The notes under the pieces were generated by a model. The model ran no database searches and was not told the origin of the DNA. It worked only from the letters and a program-made list of their open reading frames with translations. A DNA stretch of 64,000 nt from Hyperoplus lanceolatus (Eukaryota > Chordata > Actinopteri > Uranoscopiformes > Ammodytidae), in the NCBI GenBank assembly GCA_026929865.2, contig CM049400.1, positions 21,532,501-21,596,500 of the forward strand, in the 5' to 3' direction. The position numbers and the translations under genes are program-made. Shown here in pieces: positions 1 through 19,463 of the stretch. Numbering within the stretch: the stretch's first letter is position 1; each line of letters opens with the position of its first letter.

Positions 1-545
1 TGCAGAACTACGCATGTAATGTACGCAGAGTACGGACAGAAGGCTCCGTCCGTATGCGTATCTAACGTAGAGCATAAATGAGCCTTTAGCTGTCCACCAA
101 ACCTTTCATAACCGGGAACCGGTTTGGTGTAAATTTAACCTGTTCTTCAAATAGACTTAGGGCTATTTCTAGTTGTTCGGTGTGCCGCTGAACTATTAAA
201 AATGGCTTGTACTGACAACTTTAGTTGGAGTTTTTCATTCGTGTAGGAGACAATGGCAATCATATTTAGCATTACATAATGCCAAAAATCCATAGCTTCC
301 GTGATAATTTGGTGTGGTTTTTTTGCCCTCTCCGGTTGGATATTTAACATTGGTTGGTTTTGGATACTTTTTTTGAGATAATTGGAAGATTAATTACTCT
401 TGGAAATATTTGTAACTTGCAAATTGCACAGCTTCTGTTGTGTTTCTATCGTGGTCACAAAGAAGACTGGATTCATAAAAAAGTGACCTTTGCAAACTCC
501 TGCTGTTATTGAACCTTGTGGGATGTGGGATGGGATATGTTGCAG
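1..545. other. Left edge, upstream of the first recognised KTI12 exon
   Basis: No convincing exon is visible. The first KTI12 exon, which would carry the N-terminal P-loop (Walker A) part, is expected upstream but was not found, so it probably lies left of the window. Positions 479-545 stay open in frame with the exon that starts at 546, but their translation does not look like KTI12. Confidence 0.4.
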
Positions 546-3500
546 ATTCCCAAAAGGAAAAACATGTCAGAGCATCTCTGAAAGCTGAGGTGGAGAGGTG
601 AGTTTTTCTAATCTGTTTTTGGATAGGATTCACCGGTGATGGTCTGCCATAACCTTTTTAATGAATTTGTTGTTTAGGAAAGTCAACAAGGATGACATTG
701 TAATATTGGACTCATTAAATTACATAAAAGGTAAATCTTGATTCCAATGGTTTGTTTTGCAGACATTATGATTTGTTTATGCTTCGATTTTTAAAAAAAA
801 AGTTGAAATACCTTGCAGGCTACCGCTATGAGCTGTTCTGTCTCATCAAACACACACAAACACCACACTGCCTTGTGAGTATGCTAGAGAAATAACTTTT
901 TGAACTATTTTTAAATACCTAACGGAGCTAAACCAAACATCACACCAGTGATAACCATAATGCTTTCTTATGATTAAGGTGTACTGTTTGACGTCCGATG
1001 ATGTGAGCTCAGCGTGGAATAGTGACAGAGATGCTGCTGAGCAGTACACCCAGGACATGTGAGTGAGAAGAGGTGCATATCAGTGTCTGTCTATGTCTGT
1101 CTTTTTTGATTTACCCGACGTCTGTTTTATTCTTTCAAAGCATTGATGCATTAGTGCTGAGATTTGAAGCCCCAGACTCCAGAAACCGATGGGACAGTCC
1201 ACTCTTCACCATCCTGAAAGACGACACGCTTCCATATGAAGCCATTTCGGACGCACTTTTCAAAAGAAAAGCACCGCCACCCAACCAGTCCACACAGAGT
1301 GTAAGGGACATGTGCTGTTTTGTGTGTTTTACATGCATTCAATGTTCAGTAGATGTACTGTATGCTCTATAATGCAGCCTTTTTCAATATCTGATGGTAA
1401 TGGAGACATTATTTTTCACTACAGCAACCACTGTCATCTTCAAACTTCTTGTACGAGTTGGACAAGATCACACAAGATTTGTTATTGGTTTGTCTTCATA
1501 AGTTATTTTCTATTTTCGGTTCACTCAGATTTCTTTCCTTAGATATGTCTACATATTTTTTGCGGGGATGGTTGCAGGCTGTTTATTGTTGACTTGTCAT
1601 ATTTCAAGATCACCAAATTTAGATGCATTAAAAATAATGGACTGAGAAGTAAAATTCTGAAAAAAATCTAGGGGTTAACCTTCAACCTATAAAGCACCTG
1701 TTCAACAGCACACCACTTCATTCTATGTCCTGGACTGTCTTCAGTCCATAGAACGATAATGCAGGTGTTAATAGCCCACTAGCAGGTACACTAATGCCAC
1801 GTTCATATTATGTCAGACCTTTTCTAATTAATAGTTTCCCAAATTTTAAATATTGTGTCCACATACAAATTGTAATTATGACTCAGATGACGCTGATTTT
1901 TGTGATTTAGCACACAATATTAAAATGTTTGAAACCAAAATGCAGACATCTACCCCCCTCATTCTATTTTTAACTGTTACAAAACCAACTCATTCATTCG
2001 ATCATTTAACCCGGTGCGTTGTGGGATACCATGAACCATTACAGGTAGCAAATATGGGAATCTTGGCTTTATTAGCAAATCAAGAGACCAGGGGCCGGTT
2101 TCCCGATAACGTCCTCTCTTAGCGAGCTACAAAGACTCCTACGTTATGACTTACCAAAGTTGTTTTCCTCTGTAGTCGTGGTTCCCGAACGGTGTCTTAG
2201 GAGAAACATTCCTTACGTAGTTCGTACACTGCCGAAATCGGTTGCTCCGAGTTCGATTATCCATTTCCTGCTCATTTCATGCGCAGCTGCTGTATGCTGT
2301 CTAATCAAATCTACCCGTGCATTTCTAGTGAAATATAAAGTCATAAATTAGTTTGTTGAATCATCATCTGTGTTTTGGAACTCTTGTTTCATAATCTAAG
2401 TATCTTTAAGAACACTAATCACGTTACTTGGTGGGTCAGTAATGAAACTGAAAGTAGACATAATATCGCCAATAGCCTATATAAATAAACAGACGGCCCA
2501 AACAGCGTCCAAATGAGCTAAAATCCTAAATACAATAAACAGTAACATGGCACACTTATTTTAAGGTAAGCTCTAATTGATTATTCATTAATTTTTTTGC
2601 ACGTTTACATGTTTTGAGGCGGAGGATCCGACGCACTCTGCCCGGGCTCAGCTGACAGCTCTCAGCTGAGCCGGTGTGGAACACAGTGCGGAGGTTCTAG
2701 TGTTAACCATGTCGAACATACTACCATAGCCTATACTAATTTAAAAAAAGATATAGAAAATATAGAAACAGCGGAGGAGATGAAGATTGTTTACAACAAT
2801 TATTTTCATCATGAATGACTTGTGGCAGTTCCATGCGCAACAGGGATGTGACTCGTGTCCGTTTTACGCATGGTGCTTAACGGAAGGAAATGTGGGGGTT
2901 TGTATCTCTGGCGATGCCACAGCGATCGCAGGGACTTTCACTTGTGTCATTAAACTTATACATCTGACTGTATTTCATATCACAGGGACACAGCGATGAC
3001 TTAATAACAAACTGATAAAAACGATCCGAGGCTATAGTGTATCACGTATAAAGTATTTTCATATTGAGGGACATCGCATCCATTCAGTTAATGCTGATTG
3101 TCAAGTCAGTTAGATGACTAAAAAGTAGGCTACTTGTTCATATGCCCGAAAGTCACTATTTACTTCAGAATTTCTGAATGTTTCTGCATGCACCAGTGTG
3201 TTGTAATGTTCTTTGCCAACACAGAGAAGAGGGGGAGTGTTATTGTATATATATATTTTTTTATCAACATGACCAACAGGCAACATGTTACAGTGCTTTT
3301 ATATCTCAGCCAAGTGAAAAATTTAATAGTTTTTTTTGCTACACAAAAAATAGTGTATTTTGTAAGTAACAAAGACAATGCAATTTTTCTTTTGTTTTCA
3401 GGCCATATTTAATGCACAGAAGACAAGTGTTCCCGGGGATCTAATTTCAGTTCCAGGAGCTACTGAAAAGATATCCTTTTTACAGTGTTTTAATATTCTG

Positions 3501-4254
3501 TTCAAAACACCATTTTTGAAGAAAGCGTTTGGTTTGAATAGATTCTGGTCGCTCTTTTTTTATATGTAAAGTTCAAAAGCCCAGGTGGCCTGACCAACTA
3601 AAATATTTATTACCTCTGTCAATTTGTTATGACTCATTCTCATCACCCACCACCACCTAAAGAAAGTCAAATTCCCTCACCAGCAGGAGGCAAAGTGTTC
3701 TTTACCAAATGACTTGTTTGAAGCGGAGGGTGGATGAATGCGTGCCCATCAAAGAATGTCAATGAAAGGCACAGCGACCAATCACTGTTAAAGGTCTTGT
3801 CTGTGAGGAGAGAAATGAGATTACGTAGATGAGTGGGTTTTTATTGGCAGTTTCACTGTGTCAGACTTTCTATGAAGCGACTACGTTGATTTTCTCTTTG
3901 AAATTTAAAGCTACATTGGGTTTTGTGCTGGTCAGCCTTTTAATGACAGATGCGTAATTAGAAATTTAGTTAACGTCAGTAACATTCAATACTTTTTTTT
4001 TGTTTATTGTGTTCTCCTTAAAGGTCAAGATGTGACTCTGTGACCTTTACATACTTATGTTCATTCAGTTATCTATTCATCAAAGAAGTGAACTTAACTA
4101 GATACTTCACATCAAACTCACCAGGAGCATCAACATGGCAGAATTGAGGAAATTACGACGCCAGTTCATCAGCTACACCAAGACGCATCCGACAGAGAAC
4201 AGCGGACACATTTCCAACATGTTTGTGCAGTACTTAAATAAGAGTCTTCATTGA
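546..4254 (+). CDS. kti12: KTI12 homolog, Elongator-associated P-loop protein (5' partial, 8 exons seen)
   Basis: KTI12 is an ATP-binding partner of Elongator, needed for wobble-uridine modification of tRNAs. Exons: 546-597, 678-730, 819-874, 979-1058, 1141-1300, 1425-1487, 3402-3470 and 4111-4254; phases agree throughout and give about 225 C-terminal residues of the usual 275-350. Recognisable blocks are VILDSLNYIKGYRYELFCL (switch region), FEAPDSRNRWDSPLFT, AQKTSVPGDLISVPGAT and the C-terminal RRQFISYTK...NMFVQYLNKSLH-stop. The P-loop exon is missing and probably lies outside the window. The donor at 1488 is the least certain junction. The last intron looks U12-type (separate entry). Candidate poly(A) signals are ATTAAA near 4289 and AATAAA at 4300-4305. 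Family assignment rests on recall of the conserved blocks and is strong. Confidence 0.92.
1488..3401 (+). other. KTI12 intron 6 with a probable interspersed repeat
   Basis: This 1.9-kb AT-rich intron carries no convincing coding sequence. Around 2089-2300 the sequence (GGGGCCGGTTTCCCGATAACG and onward) resembles a common fish interspersed repeat. I could not find its other end, so family and limits are uncertain. Confidence 0.4.
3471..4110 (+). other. Probable U12-type AT-AC intron in KTI12
   Basis: The exon before ends in phase 0 at 3470 and the intron opens with ATATCCTTTT, matching the minor-spliceosome AT-AC donor consensus (ATATCCTT). The exon at 4111 continues the conserved KTI12 frame (IKLTRSINMAELRKLRRQF) directly after CTTCAC, an AC acceptor. 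A CTTAAC core at 4093-4098 matches the U12 branch-point core and lies about 13 nt from the acceptor, within the short range typical of U12 introns. A GT donor that keeps the frame is not seen at this junction. Confidence 0.85.
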
Positions 4255-4305
4255 ATGTGTATAGCATTGGTTTCATTCTTAATTTTCTATTAAAATATTA
4301 ATAAA

Positions 4306-5399
4306 ACATATTAATTTAATATTATTAAATATTTTTTGCATGTTTTTTTTGTGTGTTGAATGATTAGATTTATGAGCTGAAATAACAAAAGCATTGCATT
4401 TTAAATAGAAAATGACAGTAATAACAAAAAAATGCCTATGATTAAAACTATGCAATACTATACTAAAATGTAATATTTAATGCTGTATCGCATATAGATT
4501 AATTTATATGAACTGCAAGCACAACAGCTATGAAGCCATTCTCTGAACCTAACTAGGTGATGCCATAAAATGCATGCGGTATGTATTTGATTAAAAAAAA
4601 CACCTCATCACAAGGGCCGCTGACCAATGTGTTGCCAAAGCTTTCAGCCACATCTTCTGCCCTCCCTCAGCAGATGAAGCTGCTCAATATTAATGGGGAT
4701 GAAACACCAAGTAAGGGAACCATGTTTAAAGACATTTTTGTCAAGTCATTTATTTGATACTTAATATAGTTCCTAGTTCCCCCATGCTTTTGTATAGTAT
4801 TCGAATCATTTTCTCCTTGTTATTAACACTGACAAGTTAAGTCAATGACTTTTTCCAGTAAAATCAAATACATTTTCAAGTTTGGAATAAATTTGACACC
4901 GTGTTTAGCTTTTAAAAGCTTACTTTTGAAAGCTACTTATCTGTGGAACATATTGCTAAACAAAGCTCCTTCAAAGATTGTGTATATTATGTAAGAAGAT
5001 TGTAAGAACAGGATGTTCGGATTTTCACTGGCTTAGCTTTGCCAATTGCTGTTGGCAAATTCAGTGCATTGTGCATACTGACAATGCATGTGAAATAATG
5101 TTGTGAATGTGCCAACATTTATATGACTCTTATTCCATATACCACAAATAAAAACAATAGTACGAGAATCTTTGCAAATATATTATTTAATTGAATGAAA
5201 AGCTATTTAAAAAAGATCGGTAAAATATACACAACAACTCTTATTTTGTATTTCACAAGGTTAGTCCATTGAGAAAGCAACCTCTCCAAGAAACTGTATA
5301 CAGTTAAAATGACAATATTAACTTTAACAGACAGACCGAAAAATAAATGATTTTACAAAGAAAAAGAGCATATTGTTGGTAAAGGGTGACACCTTGCAC
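4306..5399. other. Intergenic spacer between KTI12 and ch25h-like gene
   Basis: Very AT-rich sequence with no supported gene. The two flanking genes converge here: KTI12 ends from the left and the cholesterol hydroxylase (minus strand) ends from the right. Confidence 0.6.
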
Positions 5400-5423
5400 T
5401 TTATTTATTATTGCATTCACTTG

Positions 5424-6257
5424 TTATTTCCTAATGGTTTTCCTCTCCAGAGGAACGGCAGTGCCAAAGATTCTGTCCCAGTGGCTGAAGAAAGGCGCGA
5501 AGTTGGTGCTGGGCTTCTGGTGGTGCATGTCATGAGCTGGTGCACCGCCGAGCAGGCCAAAGGGCACCAGGTGGTTTAGGGCCCATGGCAGGTCATAGCC
5601 TATGTGGTCTTCCACAGACAGCCAGAGACTGAAAACTGTCACACTCCACGTGGTCATGGGGTGGCACTTCAGAAGTAATGGGTCCAGGTTGCTCCAGAAC
5701 CCAACAGTCATCAGTTCTGGGATGCTGAGCTGCTGCGTTGACCAAGAGAAAGGTGCCATGTACTCATGGTGGATCGCATGGATCCAGTGGTAACACTGTG
5801 GTTGCTTGTGATGTATGAAATGCCAAAAGAAGTACTGTGTGTCAAAGAGGAGAAGTGAAGCCAGTCCATCAATGAATACCTCATAGAGAGTAGGAGCTTC
5901 CTGTGGCAATGTTGGCGTCTGCAGTATGAACATGCCAATGATTACAGCTGGCAGGACAAAGAATATGTGGTTAAAGAGCGCTGTCCCAAAGCTATTCGCC
6001 ATCATTCCCACTGTTGGCTGCCTGTTTGGCTGGATCTTGTACTTGTATATTAAAGGCACTCTTTCTCCCAAGAGGTCCAGTGCAGCAAAAGGTAAGCTGA
6101 AGAAGAAATAGCTGGAGAAGGCCAGTGTGACGGGGAAAAAAGGAGATGAAATGAGAGGCTGGTGGTGTAAAAGCAAATAGTCCCAGAGGGGCTGCAGTAG
6201 AGGGTCTGTGGCCCTGGAGGGCTGGAGAAGCAGAGAAAGCTCACTGATGTTCAACAT
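5424..6257 (-). CDS. ch25h: Cholesterol 25-hydroxylase-like protein
   Basis: A complete, intronless 277-residue open frame, the size and gene structure expected of CH25H, an ER membrane di-iron enzyme that converts cholesterol to 25-hydroxycholesterol. Three histidine boxes of the fatty acid hydroxylase superfamily are visible: H146-x2-HH (HFIHH), H160-x2-HH (HAIHHEY) and H242-x2-HH (HDMHH). Hydrophobic segments lie around residues 38-62 and 92-112. The start is the first ATG, about 70 bases below a TATA box on the same strand. AATAAA signals (minus strand) lie at 5400-5409, just after the stop. Teleosts carry several ch25h-like copies, so true ortholog versus ch25h-like paralog is open. Confidence 0.93.
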   Translation of the reverse strand: MLNISELSLLLQPSRATDPLLQPLWDYLLLHHQPLISSPFFPVTLAFSSYFFFSLPFAALDLLGERVPLIYKYKIQPNRQPTVGMMANSFGTALFNHIFFVLPAVIIGMFILQTPTLPQEAPTLYEVFIDGLASLLLFDTQYFFWHFIHHKQPQCYHWIHAIHHEYMAPFSWSTQQLSIPELMTVGFWSNLDPLLLKCHPMTTWSVTVFSLWLSVEDHIGYDLPWALNHLVPFGLLGGAPAHDMHHQKPSTNFAPFFSHWDRIFGTAVPLERKTIRK

Positions 6258-6328
6258 CTCGCCGTGGTGCCACTGACGGCTACTGCTGCTGCTGCTGCAA
6301 ATCTCTGGATTAAGACAGAGTTCTGCCT

Positions 6329-6335
6329 TTTTATA
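6329..6335 (-). promoter_or_regulatory. TATA box of the ch25h-like gene
   Basis: Minus-strand TATAAAA, about 72 bases before the start codon, would place transcription start near 6300 with a short 5' UTR. A TATA promoter fits an inducible single-exon gene. Confidence 0.6.
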
Positions 6336-6339
6336 GTGG

Positions 6340-7029
6340 AGTTACACAGAAGGGGCTTTTCTCTCAATGAGAACGGGCCGGCAGCTCAGTATCAACACAT
6401 GCGAACAAGATTAACTGACCCATTGAATAACTTATGTGATAGATATGTGTATGACAAACAGACTGATAGGCTTTTCCTTTTAACTTTAAACTACCGCTTT
6501 TATTTGCGTTAATGAAATGGTTCACTTGTTATGTAATACAGGTTTGGAAAAAATATCATTAAGCTTTTCGTATCTCAAAAACTTTGCTGATGCATTATAA
6601 AATGACAATTCTAAATTTTGTAATTTAGTCATCAGATAGCTTATAGCAGGTATTGTCTATTCTCCTAATATAAGATTAGAACGTTGGACTACTCATAATT
6701 AACCAGGTTACCTTTAAATACATTGCCTAACCTTATCAAATTACCTGAATGCCTTTAATTCAATATTAATTGTGTTTGTACTATTGCATGTAATAACTTG
6801 TGATACACTTGATATATGTGCCTGAGTTGAATACAAACTCACAAATCCTCCAATTCAGTCTTAAATCTTCAGACTTTAAATATCAGATCAAAACACAGGT
6901 CCCACTCACTCCAAATGATCATAACAACATGATTTATTTTGGGGAAAATAGAGAATTTCATTGAAATCAAGTGTTAAATCTTGTCTTTTCACAAATTCAG
7001 GCAACAAAGCTCTTCTTCACTGACTAATG
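6340..7029. other. Spacer between ch25h-like and CCCH/CHY genes
   Basis: AT-rich, no supported gene. It contains a minus-strand AATAAA (plus-strand TTTATT at 6933-6938), about 95 bases after the stop of the CCCH/CHY gene and a good candidate for its poly(A) signal. Confidence 0.55.
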
Positions 7030-11817
<4,788 letters not shown>

Positions 11818-12112
11818 TATTTACACCTGCAAGAACATAATGATGTTATGATACATCAACACACTAGACACTTAGAGATGCGTCTTCTGCTTTAACTTAT
11901 ATGTAAAACAGTACATGACTAAACGTATGTGGATCCACAATCATTACACCCAGTAATGATGTTATTAACCATACTAATATGGATCGAAAAAACTAAAAAA
12001 ACGTTAGCATATTTACTTAGCTAGCTGAGGCTTACGTACAGTCCTCAAGTGTAAGTGTTTTGCTATTGTTAAGTCGCTTCAGAAAAAGGTTATTGTTGAA
12101 AGATCGCCTTAC

Positions 12113-12273
12113 CTCAGAATACACACAATGGTCCGCGTAGAGGTTTATTCCGTGTAATTATGAGACCATTCGCGTTAAAAACGCTGCAAAAGTGGCTTTT
12201 ACTGCTACCTGTCAAGTGCCTGCCCCGTTACGTGCTAAAGGAAACGTGCGTGCGTTGTTCCGTCATCACGTGA
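12113..12273 (-). promoter_or_regulatory. 5' UTR exon and promoter region of the CCCH/CHY gene
   Basis: A minus-strand donor (CTGAG|GTAAGG) at 12113 would splice to an acceptor just above 11826, nine bases before the first ATG, making a noncoding first exon. The palindrome TCACGTGA at 12266-12273 is a USF/MiT-TFE type E-box. Transcription start is not defined. Confidence 0.5.
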
Positions 12274-12283
12274 GACGACAGGT

Positions 12284-13131
12284 TCAGCATTGGTAAACAA
12301 ACCGGTCGGTAACATTTCCAAACGAGACTGTCCAGTGTAAAAGGTACTGAAGATTTTCGTTGCTGGCTGTTGAAGGATTCTCCTGTGCTACATTGGCCAT
12401 ACGCTTTTTTTGTCGCCCTCTACAGCCTGGGAGTGTTAAATGGATCTGAAGAGTCTGTTTCACTGTCCTCAAGTTCATTCTTAACCTTCTTGACCTCTGT
12501 TGAGAAATCAGCCTCACTTGCCCAGTCATAATACAATTGTAGATTGTTTTCTCTCCAAGCACAGAAAAAAGTCATCATTCATGTTGGCTTAAATGCCCCT
12601 TTAGTAGGCCTTTCAAATCCTCAGATCAAAACGGCAATTCAGCTGGTAAACTCAACCTCCAGACAAAAAATATAGGCTGCTGCACTCAGCAGGTGTTATA
12701 CAACAAAGCATTTCTTGTGCTGCCAGCATCAATGGTCCAATGGGCAGGGACCTTCTCTGTCCCTCCTGGAGTTGATTGCTGGAATGATAGGCAACTTGCT
12801 GCTCTTTGACTTCCAGAAGTTCACCTAATTTAACATACTTTATTTTAGGCTAAGCCTAGAGCAGGATATTCAGGATTCAAGGCTGTGTTCCAATTTCCAA
12901 CTGTGTGTCACTTTCAATGCCATCTATCATAATTTCTAGTAAGCTATCTCTTTGCTCTAGCTTACTCAGCATATGAGTGGTTGGGAGCAGGTCATAGTGG
13001 ACTTTGCACCACTCCGATTCCTCATTGGGATTTCCCCTGGTCCTTATCCCATAATACTGTTTGGCATCTGTGGAGAAACAACACCAATTACAGCACACTT
13101 CATCCACTGGGATTAAATATTTGGCACACAC
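12284..13131 (-). pseudogene. Orphan coding-like fragments, family not recognised
   Basis: Several minus-strand stretches read like protein: an 84-codon open frame at 12877-13131 (NPNEESEWCKVHYDLLP, then LSKLEQRDSLLEIMIDGIES), another around 12640-12850 (KLGELLEVKEQQVAYHSS), and a third at 12300-12560 in a different frame (SEADFSTEVKKVKNELED). Stops and frame changes lie between them. They may be remnants of a gene, exons of an unrecognised one, or transposon-derived. No function is proposed. Confidence 0.3.
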
Positions 13132-13241
13132 ACATAATTATTTCACATTCTCTCCTGTTATACTTGTAGCAGCAGAGAGAGACCTGTGATACTATGTGTT
13201 TCCTTCCCAAAATATGTTTAAATGTGAAGGGGTGAAATTTA

Positions 13242-13271
13242 AGATTTCATGCACAATCATGCATGAAATCT
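13242..13271. repeat. Short perfect hairpin
   Basis: Twelve-base arms AGATTTCATGCA and TGCATGAAATCT are separated by six bases. It may be chance in AT-rich DNA. Confidence 0.7.
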
Positions 13272-13385
13272 GAATGTTCATAATCATCATTTAAAAAAGG
13301 TCAAAATCATTTGATTACATTTCCACTTTAAATCTTCACTAACAAATGGACCTTTTTCCTTGTATTAAAAAATATCAGAATAACT

Positions 13386-14754
13386 GGTAACACTTTACAA
13401 TAAGGTACACAAAAAAAGAGTAGTTACCCTTTTTAAAAGGTAAATTTACCTTTTTAAAAGGTAAATTTACCTTTTAAAAGATAAATTTACCTTTTTAAAA
13501 GGTAAATTTACCTTTCCAAAAAGGTAAGTTTACCTTTTAAAAAGGTGAATTTATCTTTCAAAAAGGTAAATTTACCTTTTAAAAGATAAATTTACCTTTT
13601 TAAAAGATAAGTTTACCTTTCCAAAAGGTAAATTTACCTTTCCAAAAAGGTAAGTTTACCTTTTAAAAAGGTAAATTTATCTTTTAAAAAGGTAAATTTA
13701 CCTTTTAAAAGATAAATTTACCTTTTTAAAAGGGTAACTACTCTTTTTAAAAGGGTAACTACCCTTTTCAAAAGGTTAGTTACCCTTTTGAACTAAGGCA
13801 AGTGAAATTTGCCTAAGTCGAGAGTTTGAGAATGCTTTTCCTCTAATAACTTTCAAAATGTTCAACTTTTTCAGGAGTTTGAAATTACCTCCTCTGGAAT
13901 GGGCCCCATGACCCCGAAAATATGAAAATATATGAAAATATGTATGTGGATCTGAAATGTTATTTTCCAAAAATGACTCCACAGCCCCATTCTAAGTGGA
14001 TGGAGAAAATTCAAAAACTTACCTTTTCAAAAGGTAAACTAACCTTTTCAAAAGGGTAACTAACCTTTTCAAAAGGGTAACTAACCTTTTTAAAAGGTAA
14101 ACTTACCTTTTTGGAAAGGTAAATGTACCTTTTGGAAAGGTAAATTTACCCTTTAAAAAGGTAAATTTATCTTTTAAAAGGTAAATTTACCTTTTAAAAA
14201 GGTAAATTTATCTTTTAAAAAGGTAAATTTACCTTTTAAAAGATAAATTTACCTTTTTAAAAGGGTAACTACTCTTTTTAAAAGGGTAACTACCCTTTTC
14301 AAAAGGTTAGTTACCCTTTTGAACTAAGGCAAGTGAAATTTGCCTAAGTCGAGAGTTTGAGAATGCTTTTCCTCTAATAACTTTCAAAATGTTCAACTTT
14401 TTCAGGAGTTTGAAATTACCTCCTCTGGAATGGGCCCCATGACCCCGAAAATATGAAAATATATGAAAATATGTATGTGGATCTGAAATGTTATTTTCCA
14501 AAAATGACTCCACAGCCCCATTCTAAGTGGATGGAGAAAATTCAAAAACTTACCTTTTCAAAAGGTAAACTAACCTTTTCAAAAGGGTAACTAACCTTTT
14601 CAAAAGGGTAACTAACCTTTTTAAAAGGTAAACTTACCTTTTTGGAAAGGTAAATGTACCTTTTGGAAAGGTAAATTTATCTTTTAAAAGGTAAATTTAC
14701 CTTTTAAAAAGGGTAACTACTCTTTTTGTGTGTACCTTATTGTAAAGTGTTACC
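13386..14754. mobile_element. Non-autonomous hAT-like element with palindromic internal repeats
   Basis: Termini are inverted repeats starting GGTAACACTTTACAATAAGG, with about 44 bases matching at one mismatch. The element is flanked by a perfect 8-bp duplication GAATAACT (13378-13385 and 14755-14762), which fits the hAT superfamily. The interior has no transposase. It consists of dozens of short palindromic units of the type AAAGGTAAATTTACCTTT and variants, plus one non-repetitive segment present twice. Length 1369 bp. Confidence 0.85.
13670..14679. repeat. 531-bp internal tandem duplication within the hAT-like element
   Basis: The segment around 13776-13982 recurs at 14307-14513, exactly 531 bp further on. 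The two copies encode the same 68-codon antisense open frame, so they look identical or nearly so over at least 207 bases. This implies a recent duplication or gene-conversion-like homogenisation. Outer limits of the duplicated unit are approximate because they fall in the short repeats. Confidence 0.85.
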
Positions 14755-14762
14755 GAATAACT

Positions 14763-18640
<3,878 letters not shown>

Positions 18641-19394
18641 AGGAGAACACATGACTCACAATAACACACACTTTCAGAATTTGTCATTGGTGAGAATGGA
18701 AAATATTATTACCATACTAACCTTAAAACACTAACCACACTAAAGTTGTATATTTTACCAAACTATTTCATGGTCAATGTAAATGGGATGAATAAAGACT
18801 TATGTTGCTCTAAGGATTAAAATGTGGACATGGTTACTTCCTTAGTTTGCACTATGTGTGTAACTTTGAATATTTTATGTTTGAATCTGTACTTGAATGA
18901 AATACTCACAAAAATGTATACAAATGTACCAAAACAACAATAACTACTACTCTACTGTTTGGTTCAAACCTCACTTTTCACCAGCAGTGTCCTGTCAAGA
19001 AATAGTGAAGACCACAACCCCAAGTAAATGGCACAGCAAGGTGTGTGAACGATGTAATTTAACTGGCTTTTGTGTATTTGTTCCACTTTCAAGAATCAAA
19101 CCTTGTAATCTCCCTTCAACATGTGGGATTTTTCAAGTCCTAATGCGTTCTTAACTATAGATAGACTTTGTCCTATAGCTGTTTTTTTTGTCTACTGACT
19201 GTAGTTTTAGAGTTTGAATGGCTGATATATTATAGCAGTGAAAAGACTCGAGAATGTAAATAAAATGGGGAAAAGTTTGAAAATTAAATGAGTGTTTATT
19301 TATTTATTGTTTCAATTTCTGTGATAGAAATTTCACATCTTGACATGAAGATGAAATTGATGAAGCTCATATTGACAGGTTACTATCATTGGAA

Positions 19395-19463
19395 TCATTG
19401 GTCCTCTTGTAAATGAGACCCTGGGTCTCAATGAGATTTTACCTGTATAAATAAAGGTTAGTA
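19395..19463 (+). mobile_element. LINE 3'-tail fragment
   Basis: The string around CTTGTAAATGAGACC, a GTCTCAATGAGATTTT block, then CCTGTATAAATAAAGGTT resembles the 3' end of common fish L2/Rex-type LINEs. Only the tail is present, in the spacer between the tspan3 and pstpip1 3' ends. Confidence 0.55.

Noticed and set aside
5602-6111. Plus-strand open frames opposite the cholesterol hydroxylase
   Set aside because: Antisense shadows of a clear 277-codon gene with three histidine boxes.
13776-14513. Duplicate 68-codon open frames
   Set aside because: They arise from the duplicated non-coding core of the hAT-like element; no family match and no coding signature.
13386-14754. Regular repeats resembling a CRISPR array
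   Set aside because: Units are palindromic and contiguous without unique spacers, inside an element with hAT ends, in a vertebrate genome.
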